Shown piece by piece: positions 10,741 to 23,500 of a stretch of DNA of 64,000 bases (position 1 is its first letter; the number at the start of each line of letters is the position of its first letter). Location of the stretch: the NCBI RefSeq assembly GCF_046630445.1, contig NC_092340.1, positions 34,804,001 to 34,868,000 on the forward strand. Reading direction: 5' to 3'. This DNA comes from Rutidosis leptorrhynchoides (taxonomy: Eukaryota; Streptophyta; Magnoliopsida; Asterales; Asteraceae). The position numbers and the translations under genes are program-made. The notes under the pieces were generated by a model. That model searched no databases, was not told where the DNA came from, and saw only the letters and a list, made by a program, of their open reading frames with translations.

Positions 10741-13700
10741 TGTAGTGACCCGAACTTTTCCATGTTTATATATATTAATTGAGATTGATATTTACATGAT
10801 TAAATGTTTCCAACATGTTAAGCAATCAAACTTGTTAAGACTTGATTAATTGAAATATGTTTCATATAGACAATTGACCACCCAAGTTGACCGGTGATTC
10901 ACGAACGTTAAAACTTGTAAAAACTATATGATGACATATATATGGATATATATATATAGTTAACATGATACTATGATAAGTAAAAATATCATTAAGTATA
11001 TTAACAATGAACTACATATGTAAAAACAAGACTACTAACTTAATGATTTTTAAACGAGACATATATGTAACGATTATCGTTGTAAAGACATTTAATGTAT
11101 ATATATCATATCAAGAGATATTCATACATGATAATATCATGATAATATAATAATTTAAAATCTCATTTGATATTATAAACATTGGGTTAACAACATTTAA
11201 CAAGATCGTTAACCTAAAGGTTTCAAAACAACACTTACATGTAACGACTAACGATGACTTAACGACTCAGTTAAAATGTATATACATGTAGTGTTTTAAT
11301 ATGTATTTATACACTTTTGAAAGACTTCAATACACTTATCAAAATACTTCTATTTAACAAAAATGCTTACAATTACATCCTCGTTCAGTTTCATCAACAA
11401 TTCTACTCGTATGCACCCGTATTCGTACTCATACAATACACAGCTTTTAGATGTATGTACTATTGGTATATACACTCCAATGATCAGCTCTTAGCAGCCT
11501 ATGTGAGTCACCTAACACATGTGGGAACCATCATTTGGCAACTAGCATGAAATATCTCATAAAATTACAAAAATATGAGTAATCATTCATGACTTATTTA
11601 CATGAAAACAAAATTACATATCCTTTATATCTAATCCATACACCAACGACCAAAAACACCTACAAACACTTTCATTCTTCAATTTTCTTCATCTAATTGA
11701 TCTCTCTCAAGTTCTATCTTCAAGTTCTAAGTGTTCTTCATATATTCTACAAGTTCTAGTTACATAAAATCAAGAATACTTTCAAGTTTGCTAGCTCACT
11801 TCCAATCTTGTAAGGTGATCATCCAACCTCAAGAAATCTTTGTTTCTTACAGTAGGTTATCATTCTAATACAAGGTAATAATCATATTCAAACTTTGGTT
11901 CAATTTCTATAACTATAACAATCTTATTTCAAGTGATGATCTTACTTGAACTTGTTTTCGTGTCATGATTCTGCTTCAAGAACTTCGAGCCATCCAAGGA
12001 TCCGTTGAAGCTAGATCCATTTTTCTCTTTTACAGTAGGTTTATCCAAGGAACTTAAGGTAGTAATGATGTTCATAACATCATTCGATTCATACATATAA
12101 AGCTATCTTATTCGAAGGTTTAAACTTGTAATCACTAGAACATAGTTTAGTTAATTCTAAACTTGTTCGCAAACAAAAGTTAATCCTTCTAACTTGACTT
12201 TTAAAATCAACCAAACACATGTTCTATATCTATTTGATATGCTAACTTAATGATTTAAAACCTGGAAACACGAAAAACACCGTAAAACCGGATTTACGCC
12301 GTCGTAGTAACACCGCGGGCTGTTTTGGGTTAGTTAATTAAAAACTATGATAAACTTTGATTTAAAAGTTGTTATTCTGAGAAAATGATTTTTATTATGA
12401 ACATGAAACTATATCCAAAAATTATGGTTAAACTCAAAGTGGAAGTATGTTTTCTAAAATGGTCATCTAGACGTCGTTCTTTCGACTGAAATGACTACCT
12501 TTACAAAAACGACCTGTAACTTATTTTTCCGACTATAAACCTATACTTTTTCTGTTTAGATTCATAAAATAGAGTTCAATATGAAACCATAGCAATTTGA
12601 TTCACTCAAAACGGATTTAAAATGAAGAAGTTATGGGTAAAACAAGATTGGATAATTTTTCTCATTTTAGCTACGTGAAAATTGGTAACAAATCTATTCC
12701 AACCATAACTTAATCAACTTGTATTGTATATTATGTAATCTTGAGATACCATAGACACGTATACAATGTTTCGACCTATCATGTCGACACATCTATATAT
12801 ATTTCGGAACAACCATAGACACTCTATATGTGAATGTTGGAGTTAGCTATACAGGGTTGAGGTTGATTCCAAAATATATATAGTTTGAGTTGTGATCAAT
12901 ACTGAGATACGTATACACTGGGTCGTGGATTGATTCAAGATAATATTTATCGATTTATTTCTGTACATCTAACTGTGGACAACTAGTTGTAGGTTACTAA
13001 CGAGGACAGCTGACTTAATAAACTTAAAACATCAAAATATATTAAAAGTGTTGTAAATATATTTTGAACATACTTTGATATATATGTATATATTGTTATA
13101 GGTTCGTGAATCAACCAGTGGCCAAGTCTTACTTCCCGACGAAGTAAAAATCTGTGAAAGTGAGTTATAGTCTCACTTTTAAAATCTAATATTTTTGGGA
13201 TGAGAATGCATGCAGGTTTTATAAATGATTTACAAAATAGACACAAGTACGTGAAACTACATTCTATGGTTGAATTATCGAAATCGAATATGCCCCTTTT
13301 TATTAAGTCTGGTAATCTAAGAATTAGGGAACAGACACCCTAATTGAAGCGAATCCTAAAGATAGATCTATTGGGCCTAACAAACCCCATCCAAAGTACC
13401 GGATGCTTTAGTACTTCGAAATTTATATCATATCCGAAGGGTGTCCCGGAATGATGGGGATATTCTTATATATGCATCTTGTTAATGTCGGTTACCAGGT
13501 GTTCACCATATGAATGATTTTTATCTCTATGTATGAGATGTGTATTGAAATATGAAATCTTGTGGTCTATTATTATGATTTGATATTTATAGGTCAAACC
13601 TATAACTCACCAACATTTTTGTTGACGTTTTAAGCATGTTTATTCTCAGGTGATTATTAAGAGCTTCCGCTGTCGCATACTTAAATAAGGACGAGATTTG

Positions 13701-13992
13701 GAGTCCATGCTTGTATGATATTGTGTAAAAACTGCATTCAAGAAACTTATTTTGTTGTAACATATTTGTATTGTAAACCATTATGTAATGGTCGTGTGTA
13801 AACAGGATATTTTAGATTATCATTATTTGATAATCTACGTAAAGCTTTTTAAACCTTTATTGATGAAATAAAGGTTATGGTTTGTTTTAAAATGAATGCA
13901 GTCTTTGAAAAACGTCTCATATAGAGGTCAAAACCTCGCAACGAAATCAATTAATATGGAACGTTTTTAATCAATAAGAACGGGACATTTCA
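10741..13992 (+). repeat. 5' LTR of the chromovirus
   Basis: 3252 bp, TGTAGTGACCCG to GGGACATTTCA. It is unusually long for a Ty3 LTR. A candidate TATA-like stretch is CTTTATATCTAATCC near 11621. The open frames inside (for example 11317-11550) recur in the 3' LTR and have no recognisable domain. Confidence 0.95.
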
Positions 13993-13993
13993 G

Positions 13994-14012
13994 TTGGTAT
14001 CCGAGCGTTGGT
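13994..14012 (+). promoter_or_regulatory. Primer binding site, initiator-Met tRNA type
   Basis: TTGGTATCCGAGCG begins one base after the 5' LTR. It resembles the TGGTATCAGAGC primer site complementary to the 3' end of initiator tRNA-Met that Ty3 chromoviruses normally use, with two changes in the centre. Confidence 0.8.
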
Positions 14013-14201
14013 CTTAGAGAACCAGAATTTTGCATTAGTGTGTCTTATCGAGTTTGTTAGGATGCATTAGTGAGTCTGGACTTCGACCGTGTTTACTTGA
14101 AAAATGATTGCTTAACAAATTTTGTTGGAAACTATATATTTTTAACATGTGAATATTATGTGATATATTAATCTCTTAACGCGTTTGATATTATGTGATA
14201 G

Positions 14202-14816
14202 ATGTCTACCTCTAGAACAAGTTCCATTGACTCACCTAATAATAATGAAGAGTCAAATGTAAATTGGAATGATTCGTGGACTGATTCACAAGTTCCCGAA
14301 GAGGAACCGGAAGAAGAGTCGGAACCGGAAGAAGAATCGGAATCGGAAGAAGAATCGGAACCGGGTGAAGAAATAGAACCGGTGGGGGAAATAATAAAAC
14401 GGTTAAGTAAAAGAAAATCCTCAACCAACCGACCAAGGTTAATTATGGTCAATGGTGTTTCCGCCAAGGAAGCAAAATATTGGGAGGATTACCAATTCTC
14501 CGATGAATCGGATTCCGACGAGAATTCCGATGATGTTATAGAAATTACCCCAACTGAATTTAAAAAGGCAAAAGAAAATAATAAGGGAAAGGGCATAAAA
14601 ATAGAGAAATCTAATTCCAACCCCGATGAACTTTATATGTATCGTCAACCCCCGAAGTCCTTAAGTTGTAACAATGACCCGGGAACCTCTAAACCACCAG
14701 GTTTTTCTAAACCAATGTGGAAAACGACGGCTCGTATTAGGGGAACATCATATATCCCTAGAAACTTGGCAAAACGAACCAAAACCGAAGAAGAAGAAAC
14801 AAGCGAGTCGAAATAA
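14202..14816 (+). CDS. Acidic unknown protein encoded by the chromovirus upstream of gag
   Basis: Encodes 204 residues from an ATG 209 bp after the LTR. Residues about 30-60 are a Glu-rich block with repeated PEEE/SEEE units. Residues about 98-112 are a second acidic Ser/Asp/Glu cluster. The C-terminal half is basic and Pro-rich (KGKGIK near residue 130, PPGFSKPMWK near 165). No membrane segment, zinc knuckle or known enzyme motif is visible. An acidic head with a basic tail would fit a nucleic-acid or chromatin-associated protein, but this is speculation. It precedes the F-box ORF by 138 bp, and both lie between PBS and gag. I do not recognise the family. The low-complexity charge pattern makes homology calls unreliable. 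Confidence 0.6.
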   Translation: MSTSRTSSIDSPNNNEESNVNWNDSWTDSQVPEEEPEEESEPEEESESEEESEPGEEIEPVGEIIKRLSKRKSSTNRPRLIMVNGVSAKEAKYWEDYQFSDESDSDENSDDVIEITPTEFKKAKENNKGKGIKIEKSNSNPDELYMYRQPPKSLSCNNDPGTSKPPGFSKPMWKTTARIRGTSYIPRNLAKRTKTEEEETSESK

Positions 14817-14954
14817 GATAGTTGTATTCGTGTGGTGTAATATATGTAATATAGTGTGCTTATGCTTTATGATATATGTAAAAATTGCTTTTATTAATAA
14901 GTATTTTTTTTTATGAATCTAACTCTTGTCTATTTTACAGTATAAAAACACAAA

Positions 14955-15638
14955 ATGGATAGACAACCCAATATTTTAAGAGACATACCCGGAGACATGA
15001 TTGATGAAATCTTGTCTAGAGTCGGTCAGAATTCTTCTGCACAACTATTTAAGGCGAGATCAGTTTGTAAGACATTCGAAGAACGTTCCAAGAATGCCTT
15101 GGTTTATAAAAGGCTTTCGTTCGAAAGATGGGGGATATCACATTGGGAAACCCATAAGTTACGATGTGTTTACTTTGACGCATATATTGCGGGGAACCCA
15201 AATGCTATTTTACGCAATGGGTTAAGAAATTATTTTGACTCAATATATCCGAATATTGGACTTCGTGATTTAGAAAAAGCGGCTAACATGCAACATAAAG
15301 AAGCATGTTATGCTTACGGATTAGTAATGTTCGCTTCTCACCAAAGTGAGAACAAGAACATCGGGCTACAACTATTAAACAAAACGTTCCCACAAGTTAC
15401 GGAGTCGGTAATTGGGGTAAGAAATGAGGTTTTTAGATTGTTACGAGACTGTTGGACATTACGTAACCCTCGTCCCTTTGATGACGTTACAACACGCTGT
15501 CTTATCAACGGCCATAACAGTTATGTTTCACAAGACCAAGGATGGGAAGTAATCCTAGTAAAACCAGAATGCATGACTTGTTTCTGGACGTATGAATTAC
15601 GTGTCTTTATTGCCTTTGCTGAACGACTTGTGTACTAG
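14955..15638 (+). CDS. F-box protein carried by the Ty3 chromovirus
   Basis: Encodes 227 residues. Residues about 8-50 match an F-box: DIPGDMIDEILSRVG, then SAQLFKARSVCKTF. In host proteins this domain binds SKP1 in SCF ubiquitin ligases. Residues about 75-150 resemble the Sel1/TPR-like part of plant F-box proteins of the At1g67623/At2g35280 type (GNPNAILRNG, DLEKAANMQHKEACYAYGL). The C-terminal third contains Cys and His residues with no assigned function. The frame is intact and ATG-initiated. A polypyrimidine stretch ending TTTTACAG (14926-14940) lies 14 bp before the ATG and looks like a splice acceptor, so a spliced transcript may express it. It sits between ORF A and gag on the same strand. 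The capture of a host gene is inferred; the fold assignment is by motif only. Confidence 0.8.
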   Translation: MDRQPNILRDIPGDMIDEILSRVGQNSSAQLFKARSVCKTFEERSKNALVYKRLSFERWGISHWETHKLRCVYFDAYIAGNPNAILRNGLRNYFDSIYPNIGLRDLEKAANMQHKEACYAYGLVMFASHQSENKNIGLQLLNKTFPQVTESVIGVRNEVFRLLRDCWTLRNPRPFDDVTTRCLINGHNSYVSQDQGWEVILVKPECMTCFWTYELRVFIAFAERLVY

Positions 15639-15826
15639 CTAGAATTATCTTCACAACCATCTTGTATCAAATTTATTGTGTGCTATATTTCATGCTATAT
15701 GTAAAATAAGCGGTATTGTAAGTTTGTAAAATATTGTGTAAAAGTTTGAACGCGAAATATTATTATAATTAGTTTTTCATATAGAATTGTAGTAGTTGAA
15801 TTGTATATTAGCTACTAAGTATGAAC

Positions 15827-15842
15827 TTAACGGGTAGGTACT
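15827..15842 (+). repeat. Internal copy of the sequence that precedes the 3' LTR
   Basis: TTAACGGGTAGGTACT is identical over 16 bp to 20581-20596, the stretch directly before (and including the first T of) the 3' LTR, where the polypurine tract should be. The copy here lies between the F-box ORF and gag. The next bases (ACCCG) make a short inverted repeat with CGGGT. Confidence 0.75.
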
Positions 15843-15979
15843 ACCCGAATTTAAACTTATAAAACGCTAATATGAAGAAAAAGCTTTTATAAATGAGTTC
15901 ATATTATGCTACAAAATACTATTAACTACTCTTAATATCCTGTATGATTAACTTGTTCCATTGGACTATTTTGAAGGAA

Positions 15980-16813
15980 ATGGCACCGACTACTCGACAC
16001 ACCGTGAATATGAATGAAGAGGAATTCCGTACTTTTCTAGCTTCAAACATAGCCGCAGTACAGGCTGCGCTACATACCAACAATAACCTTGGATCTAGCA
16101 GTACAGGAAATCGTGTAGGATGCACCTACAAAGAATTCACTGCCTGCAAACCTTTGGAATTTGATGGAACCGAAGGACCAATCGGATTGAAACGGTGGAC
16201 CGAGAAGGTTGAATCGGTGTTTGCCATAAGTAAGTGTACTGAAGAGGACAAAGTGAAGTACGCTACGCATACCTTCACAGGTTCTGCGTTAACATGGTGG
16301 AATACCTATCTAGAGCAAGTGGGACAAGACGATGCGTACGCACTACCGTGGTCAGCATTCAAGCACTTGATGAACGAGAAGTACCATCCCAGAACCGAGG
16401 TCAATAAGCTCAAGACAGAACTTAGAGGGTTACGAACCCAAGGATTTGATATTACCACGTACGAAAGACGATTCACAGAATTGTGCCTATTGTGTCCGAG
16501 AGCATTTGAAGATGAGGAAGAGAAGATCGACGCGTTTGTGAAAGGATTACCGGAAAGAATCCAAGAAGATATAAGTTCACACGAGCCCACCTCCATACAA
16601 CAGGCATGTAGAATGGCTTTCAAACTAGTGAACTAGATTGAAGAAAGAATTAAAGAACAGACTGCTGAAGAGGCCAATGTGAAGCAAGTCAAAAGAAAGT
16701 GGGAGGAAAACGGTGATAAGAATCACCAATACAACAACAACAGCAATTACAACAATAATCGCAACAATTATCCCAACAATCGCAACATAAATCGCAACTA
16801 CAACAAACGACCC

Positions 16814-16844
<31 letters not shown>

Positions 16845-19800
16845 GCAACTACAACAATCATCCCAACAACAATAATAATCGCAACAACAACAACAATCAG
16901 AAGCAGCTATGCCAAAGGTGTGAAAAGTATCACTCGGGGTTCTGCACCAAATTTTGCAACAAGTGTAAAAGAAATGGTCATAGCGCGGCGAAGTGTGAGG
17001 TCTACGGAGCAGGGGTTAATAGAACGAAAGGAACAAATGGTGTCGAAACGAGTAATGGCAGAGCAAGTAGTGTCGGAGCAAGTTATGCCAATGTAGTTTG
17101 TTATAAATGTGGAAAACCGGGCCACATTATTAGAAATTGCCCGAATCAGGAGAACACGAATGGACAAGGCCGCGGAAGAGTTTTCAATATTAATGTGGCA
17201 GAGGCACAGGAAGACCCGGAGCTTGTTACGGGTACGTTTCTTATTGACAATAAATCTGCTTACGTTTTATTTGATTCGGGTGCGGATAGAAGCTATATGA
17301 GTAGAGATTTTTGTGCTAAATTAAGTTGTCCATTGACGCCTTTGAATAGTAAATTTTTACTCGAATTAGCAAATGGTAAATTAATTTCAGAAGATAATAT
17401 ATGTCGGAATCGAGAAATTAAACTGGTTAGCGAAACATTTAAGATTGATTTGATACCATTAGAGTTAGGGAGTTTTGATGTGATAATCGGTATGGACTGG
17501 TTGAAAGAAGTGAAAGCAGAGATCGTTTGTTACAAAAATGCAATTCGCATTATACGAGAAAAAGGAAAACCCTTAATGGTGTACGGAGAAAAGGGCAACA
17601 CGAAGCTACATCTTATTAGTAATTTGAAGGCACAAAAACTAATAAGAAAAGGTTGCTATGATGTTCTAGCACACGTCGAGAAAGTACAAACTGAAGAAAA
17701 GAGCATCAATGATGTTCCCATTGTAAAAGAATTTCCCGATGTATTTCCGAAAGAATTACCGGGATTACCCCCACATCGATCCATTGAATTTCAAATAGAT
17801 CTTGTACCAGGAGCTGCACCAATAGCTCGTGCTCCTTACAGACTCGCACCCAGCGAGATGAAAGAACTGCAAAGCCAATTACAAGAACTTTTAGAGCGTG
17901 GTTTCATTCGACCAAGCACATCACCGTGGGGAGCTCCTGTTTTGTTTGTCAAGAAGAAAGATGGTACATTCAGGTTGTGTATCGACTACCGAGAGTTGAA
18001 CAAACTTACCATCAAGAACCGCTACCCACTACCGAGAATCGACGACTTATTTGATCAACTACAAGGCTCGTCTGTTTATTCAAAGATTGACTTACGTTCC
18101 GGGTATCATCAAATGCGGGTGAAAGAAGATGATATTCCAAAGACTGCTTTCAGAACACGTTACGGTCATTACGAGTTTATGGTCATGCCGTTTGGTTTAA
18201 CTAATGCACCAGCTGTGTTCATGGACCTTATGAACCGAGTGTGTGGACCATACCTTGACAAGTTTGTCATTATTTTCATTGATGACATACTTATTTACTC
18301 AAAGAATGACCAAGAACACGGTGAACATTTGAGAAAGGTGTTAGAAGTATTGAGGAAGGAAGAATTGTACGCTAAGTTTTCAAAGTGTGCATTTTGGTTG
18401 GAAGAAGTTCAATTCCTCGGTCACATAGTGAACAAAGAAGGTATTAAGGTGGATCCGGCAAAGATAGAAACTGTTGAAAAGTGGGAAACCCCGAAAACTC
18501 CGAAACACATACGCCAGTTTTTAGGACTAGCTGGTTACTACAGAAGGTTCATCCAAGACTTTTCCAGAATAGCAAAACCCTTGACTGCATTAATGCATAA
18601 AGGGAAGAAATTTGAATGGAATGATGAACAAGAGAAAGCGTTTCAGTTATTGAAGAAAAAGCTAACTACGGCACCTATATTGTCATTGCCTGAAGGGAAT
18701 GATGATTTTGTGATTTATTGTGACGCATCAAAGCAAGGTCTCGGTTGTGTATTAATGCAACGAACGAAGGTGATTGCTTATGCGTCTAGACAATTGAAGA
18801 TTCACGAACAAAATTATACGACGCATGATTTGGAATTAGGCGCGGTTGTTTTTGCATTAAAGACTTGGAGGCACTACTTATATGGGGTCAAAAGTATTAT
18901 ATATACCGACCACAAAAGTCTTCAACACATATTTAATCAGAAACAACTGAATATGAGGCAGCGTAGGTGGATTGAATTATTGAATGATTACGACTTTGAG
19001 ATTCGTTACCACCCGGGGAAGGCAAATGTGGTAGCTGATGCCTTGAGCAGGAAGGACAGAGAACCCATTCGAGTAAAATCTATGAATATAATGATTCATA
19101 ATAACCTTACTACTCAAATAAAGGAGGCGCAACAAGGAGTTTTAAAAGAGGGAAATCTAAAGGATGAAATACCCAAAGGATCGGAGAAGCATCTTAATAT
19201 TCGGGAAGATGGAACCCGGTATAGGGCTGAAAGGATTTGGGTACCAAAATTTGGAGATATGAGAGAAATGGTACTTAGATAAGCTCATAAAACCAGATAC
19301 TCAATACATCCTGGAACGGGGAAGATGTACAAGGATCTCAAGAAACATTTTTGGTGGCCGGGTATGAAAGCCGATGTTGCTAAATACGTAGGAGAATGTT
19401 TGACGTGTTCTAAGGTCAAAGCTGAGCATCAGAAACCATCAGGTCTACTTCAACAACCCGAAATCCCAGAATGGAAATGGGAAAACATTACCATGGATTT
19501 CATCACTAAATTGCCAAGGACTGCAAGTGGTTTTGATACTATTTGGGTAATAGTTGATCGTCTCACCAAATCAGCACACTTCCTGCCAATAAAAGAAGAT
19601 GACAAGATGGAGAAGTTAGCACGACTGTATTTGAAGGAAGTCGTCTCCAGACATGGAATACCAATCTCTATTATCTCTGATAGGGATGGCAGATTTATTT
19701 CAAGATTCTGGCAGACATTACAGCAAGCATTAGGAACTCGTCTAGACATGAGTACTGCCTATCATCCACAAACTGATGGGCAGAGCGAAAGGACGATACA

Positions 19801-20560
19801 AACGCTTGAAGACATGCTACGAGCATGTGTTATTGATTTCGGAAACAGTTGGGATCGACACCTACCGTTAGCAGAATTTTCCTACAACAACAGTTATCAT
19901 TCTAGTATTGAGATGGCACCGTTTGAGGCACTTTACGGTAGAAAGTGCAGGTCTCCGATTTGTGGGAATGAAGTGGGGGATAGACAGATTACGGGTCCGG
20001 AGATAATACAAGAAACTACCGAGAAAATCATCCAAATTCAACAACGGTTGAAAACCGCCCAAAGTCGACAAAAGAGCTACGCTGACATTAAAAGAAAAGA
20101 TATAGAATTTGAAATTGGAGAGATGGTCATGCTCAAAGTTGCACCTTGGAAAGGCGTTGTTCGATTTGGTAAACGAGGGAAATTAAATCCAAGGTATATT
20201 GGACCATTCAAGATTATTGATCGTGTCGGACCAGTAGCTTACCGACTTGAGTTACCTCAACAACTCGCGGCTGTACATAACACTTTCCACGTCTCGAATT
20301 TGAAGAAATGTTTTGCTAAAGAAGATCTCACTATTCCATTAGATGAAATCCAAATCAATGAAAAACTTCAATTCATCGAAGAACCCGTCGAAATAATGGA
20401 TCGTGAGGTTAAAAGACTTAAGCAAAACAAGATACCAATTGTTAAGGTTCGATGGAATGCTCGTAGAGGACCCGAGTTCACCTGGGAGCGTGAAGATCAG
20501 ATGAAGAAGAAATACCCGCATCTATTTCCAGAAGATTCGTCAACACCTTCAACAGCTTAA
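15980..20560 (+). pseudogene. Chromovirus gag-pol polyprotein, interrupted by two in-frame stops
   Basis: One frame runs from the likely start ATG at 15980 (ATG 15944 is also in frame) to 20560. It is cut only by TAG at 16634-16636 and TAA at 19280-19282. Capsid-type Gag (15980-16633) is followed by an Asn-rich linker and two CCHC zinc knuckles (about 16957-17000 and 17098-17140). A DSGA-type aspartic protease lies near 17271. Reverse transcriptase has its FIDD catalytic motif near 18277-18290. RNase H has CDAS near 18718. Integrase has a zinc-binding part (19325-19430) and a D,D-35-E core. The last 60 residues resemble the integrase-tail chromodomain of chromoviruses (ending in a FTWERED-type motif), which is thought to guide insertion into heterochromatin. 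The TAG context does not match the known leaky UAG-CAR-YYA pattern, so it is more likely a mutation than a programmed readthrough. Confidence 0.9.
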
Positions 20561-20595
20561 AATTTCGGGACGAAATTTATTTAACGGGTAGGTAC

Positions 20596-23500
20596 TGTAA
20601 TGACCCGAACTTTTCCATGTTTATATATATTAATTGAGATTGATATTTACATGATTAAATGTTTCCAACATGTTAAGCAATCAAACTTGTTAAGACTTGA
20701 TTAATTGAAATATGTTTCATATAGACAATTGACCACCCAAGTTGACCGGTGATTCACGAACGTTAAAACTTGTAAAAACTATATGATGACATATATATGG
20801 ATATATATATAGTTAACATGATACTATGATAAGTAAAAATATCATTAATTATATTAACAATGAACTACATATGTAAAAACAAGACTACTAACTTAATGAT
20901 TTTTAAACGAGACATATATGTAACGATTATCGTTGTAAAGACATTTAATGTATATATATCATATCAAGAGATATTCATACATGATAATATAATAATTTAA
21001 AATCTCATTTGATATTATAAACATTGGGTTAACAACATTTAACAAGATCGTTAACCTAAAGGTTTCAAAACAACACTTACATGTAACGACTAACGATGAC
21101 TTAACGACTCAGTTAAAATGTATATACATGTAGTGTTTTAATATGTATTTATACACTTTTGAAAGACTTCAATACACTTATCAAAATACTTCTACTTAAC
21201 AAAAATGCTTACAATTACATCCTCGTTCAGTTTCATCAACAATTCTACTCGTATGCACCCGTATTCGTACTCGTACAATACACAGCTTTTAGATGTATGT
21301 ACTATTGGTATATACACTCCAATGATCAGCTCTTAGTAGCCCATGTGAGTCACCTAACACATGTGGGAACCATCATTTGGCAACTAGCATGAAATATCTC
21401 ATAAAATTACAAAAATATGAGTAATCATTCATGACTTATTTACATGAAAACAAAATTACATATCCTTTATATCTAATCCATACACCAACGACCAAAAACA
21501 CCTACAAACACTTTCATTCTTCAATTTTCTTCATCTAATTGATCTCTCTCAAGTTCTATCTTCAAGTTCTAAGTGTTCTTCATATATTCTACAAGTTCTA
21601 GTTACATAAAATCAAGAATACTTTCAAGTTTGCTAGCTCACTTCCAATCTTGTAAGGTGATCATCCAACCTCAAGAAATCTTTGTTTCTTACAGTAGGTT
21701 ATCATTCTAATACAAGGTAATAATCATATTCAAACTTTGGTTCAATTTCTATAACTATAACAATCTTATTTCAAGTGATGATCTTACTTGAACTTGTTTT
21801 CGTGTCATGATTCTGCTTCAAGAACTTTGAGCCATCCAAGGATCCGTTGAAGCTAGATCCATTTTTCTATTTTACAGTAGGTTTATCCAAGGAACTTAAG
21901 GTAGTAATGATGTTCATAACATCATTCGATTCATACATATAAAGCTATCTTATTCGAAGGTTTAAACTTGTAATCACTAGAACATAGTTTAGTTAATTCT
22001 AAACTTGTTCACAAACAAAAGTTAATCCTTCTAACTTGACTTTTAAAATCAACCAAACACATGTTCTATATCTATTTTATATGCTAACTTAATGATTTAA
22101 AACCTGGAAACACGAAAAACACCGTAAAACCGGATTTACGCCGTCGTAGTAACACCGCGGGCTGTTTTGGGTTAGTTAATTAAAAACTATGATAAACTTT
22201 GATTTAAAAGTTGTTATTCTGAGAAAATTATTTTTATTATGAACATGAAACTATATCCAAAAATTATGGTTAAACTCAAAGTGGAAGTATGTTTTCTAAA
22301 ATGGTCATCTAGACGTCGTTCTTTCGACTGAAATGACTACCTTTACAAAAACGACCTGTAACTTATTTTTTCGACTATAAACCTATACTTTTTCTGTTAA
22401 GATTCATAAAATAGAGTTCAATATGAAACCATAGCAATTTGATTCACTCAAAACGGATTTAAAATGAAGAAGTTATGGGTAAAACAAGATTGGATAATTT
22501 TTCTCATTTTAGCTACGTGAAAATTGGTAACAAATCTATTCCAACCATAACTTAATCAACTTGTATTGTATATTATGTAATCTTGAGATACCATAGACAC
22601 GTATACAATGTTTCGACCTATCATGTCGACACATCTATATATATTTCGGAACAACCATAGACACTCTATATGTGAATGTTGGAGTTAGCTATACAGGGTT
22701 GAGGTTGATTCCAAAATATATATAGTTTGAGTTGTGATCAATACTGAGATACGTATACACTGGTTCGTGGATTGATTCAAGATAATATTTATCGATTTAT
22801 TTCTGTACATCTAACTGTGGACAACTAGTTGTAGGTTACTAACGAGGACAGCTGACTTAATAAACTTAAAACATCAAAATATATTAAAAGTGTTGTAAAT
22901 ATATTTTGAACATACTTTGATATATATGTATATATTGTTATAGGTTCGTGAATCAACCAGTGGCCAAGTCTTACTTCCCGACGAAGTAAAAATCTGTGAA
23001 AGTGAGTTATAGTCCCACTTTTAAAATCTAATATTTTTGGGATGAGAATACATGCAGGTTTTATAAATGATTTACAAAATATACACAAGTACGTGAAACT
23101 ACATTCTATGGTTGAATTATCGAAATCGAATATGCCCCTTTTTATTAAGTCTGGTAATCTAAGAATTAGGGAACAGACACCCTAATTGACGCGAATCCTA
23201 AAGATAGATCTATTGGGCCTAACAAACCCCATCCAAAGTACCGGATGCTTTAGTACTTCGAAATTTATATCATATCCGAAGGGTGTCCCGGAATGATGGG
23301 GATATTCTTATATATGCATCTTGTTAATGTCGGTTACCAGGTGTTCACCATATGAATGATTTTTATCTCTATGTATGGGATGTGTATTGAAATATGAAAT
23401 CTTGTGGTCTATTATTATGATTTGATATTTATAGGTTAAACCTATAACTCACCAACATTTTTGTTGACGTTTTAAGCATGTTTATTCTCAGGTGATTATT

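Noticed and set aside
11317-11550. 77-codon ORF in the chromovirus LTR (also at 21159)
   Set aside because: Present in both LTRs because they are duplicates; no domain and no independent coding evidence.
10741-13992. Separate genes within the 3.2-kb chromovirus LTR
   Set aside because: The LTR is long, but all frames are short and no motif was recognised.
16634-16636. Programmed readthrough of the TAG between capsid and nucleocapsid
   Set aside because: The following bases (ATT) do not match known leaky contexts, the position is inside gag rather than at a gag-pol junction, and relatives usually have a sense codon there.
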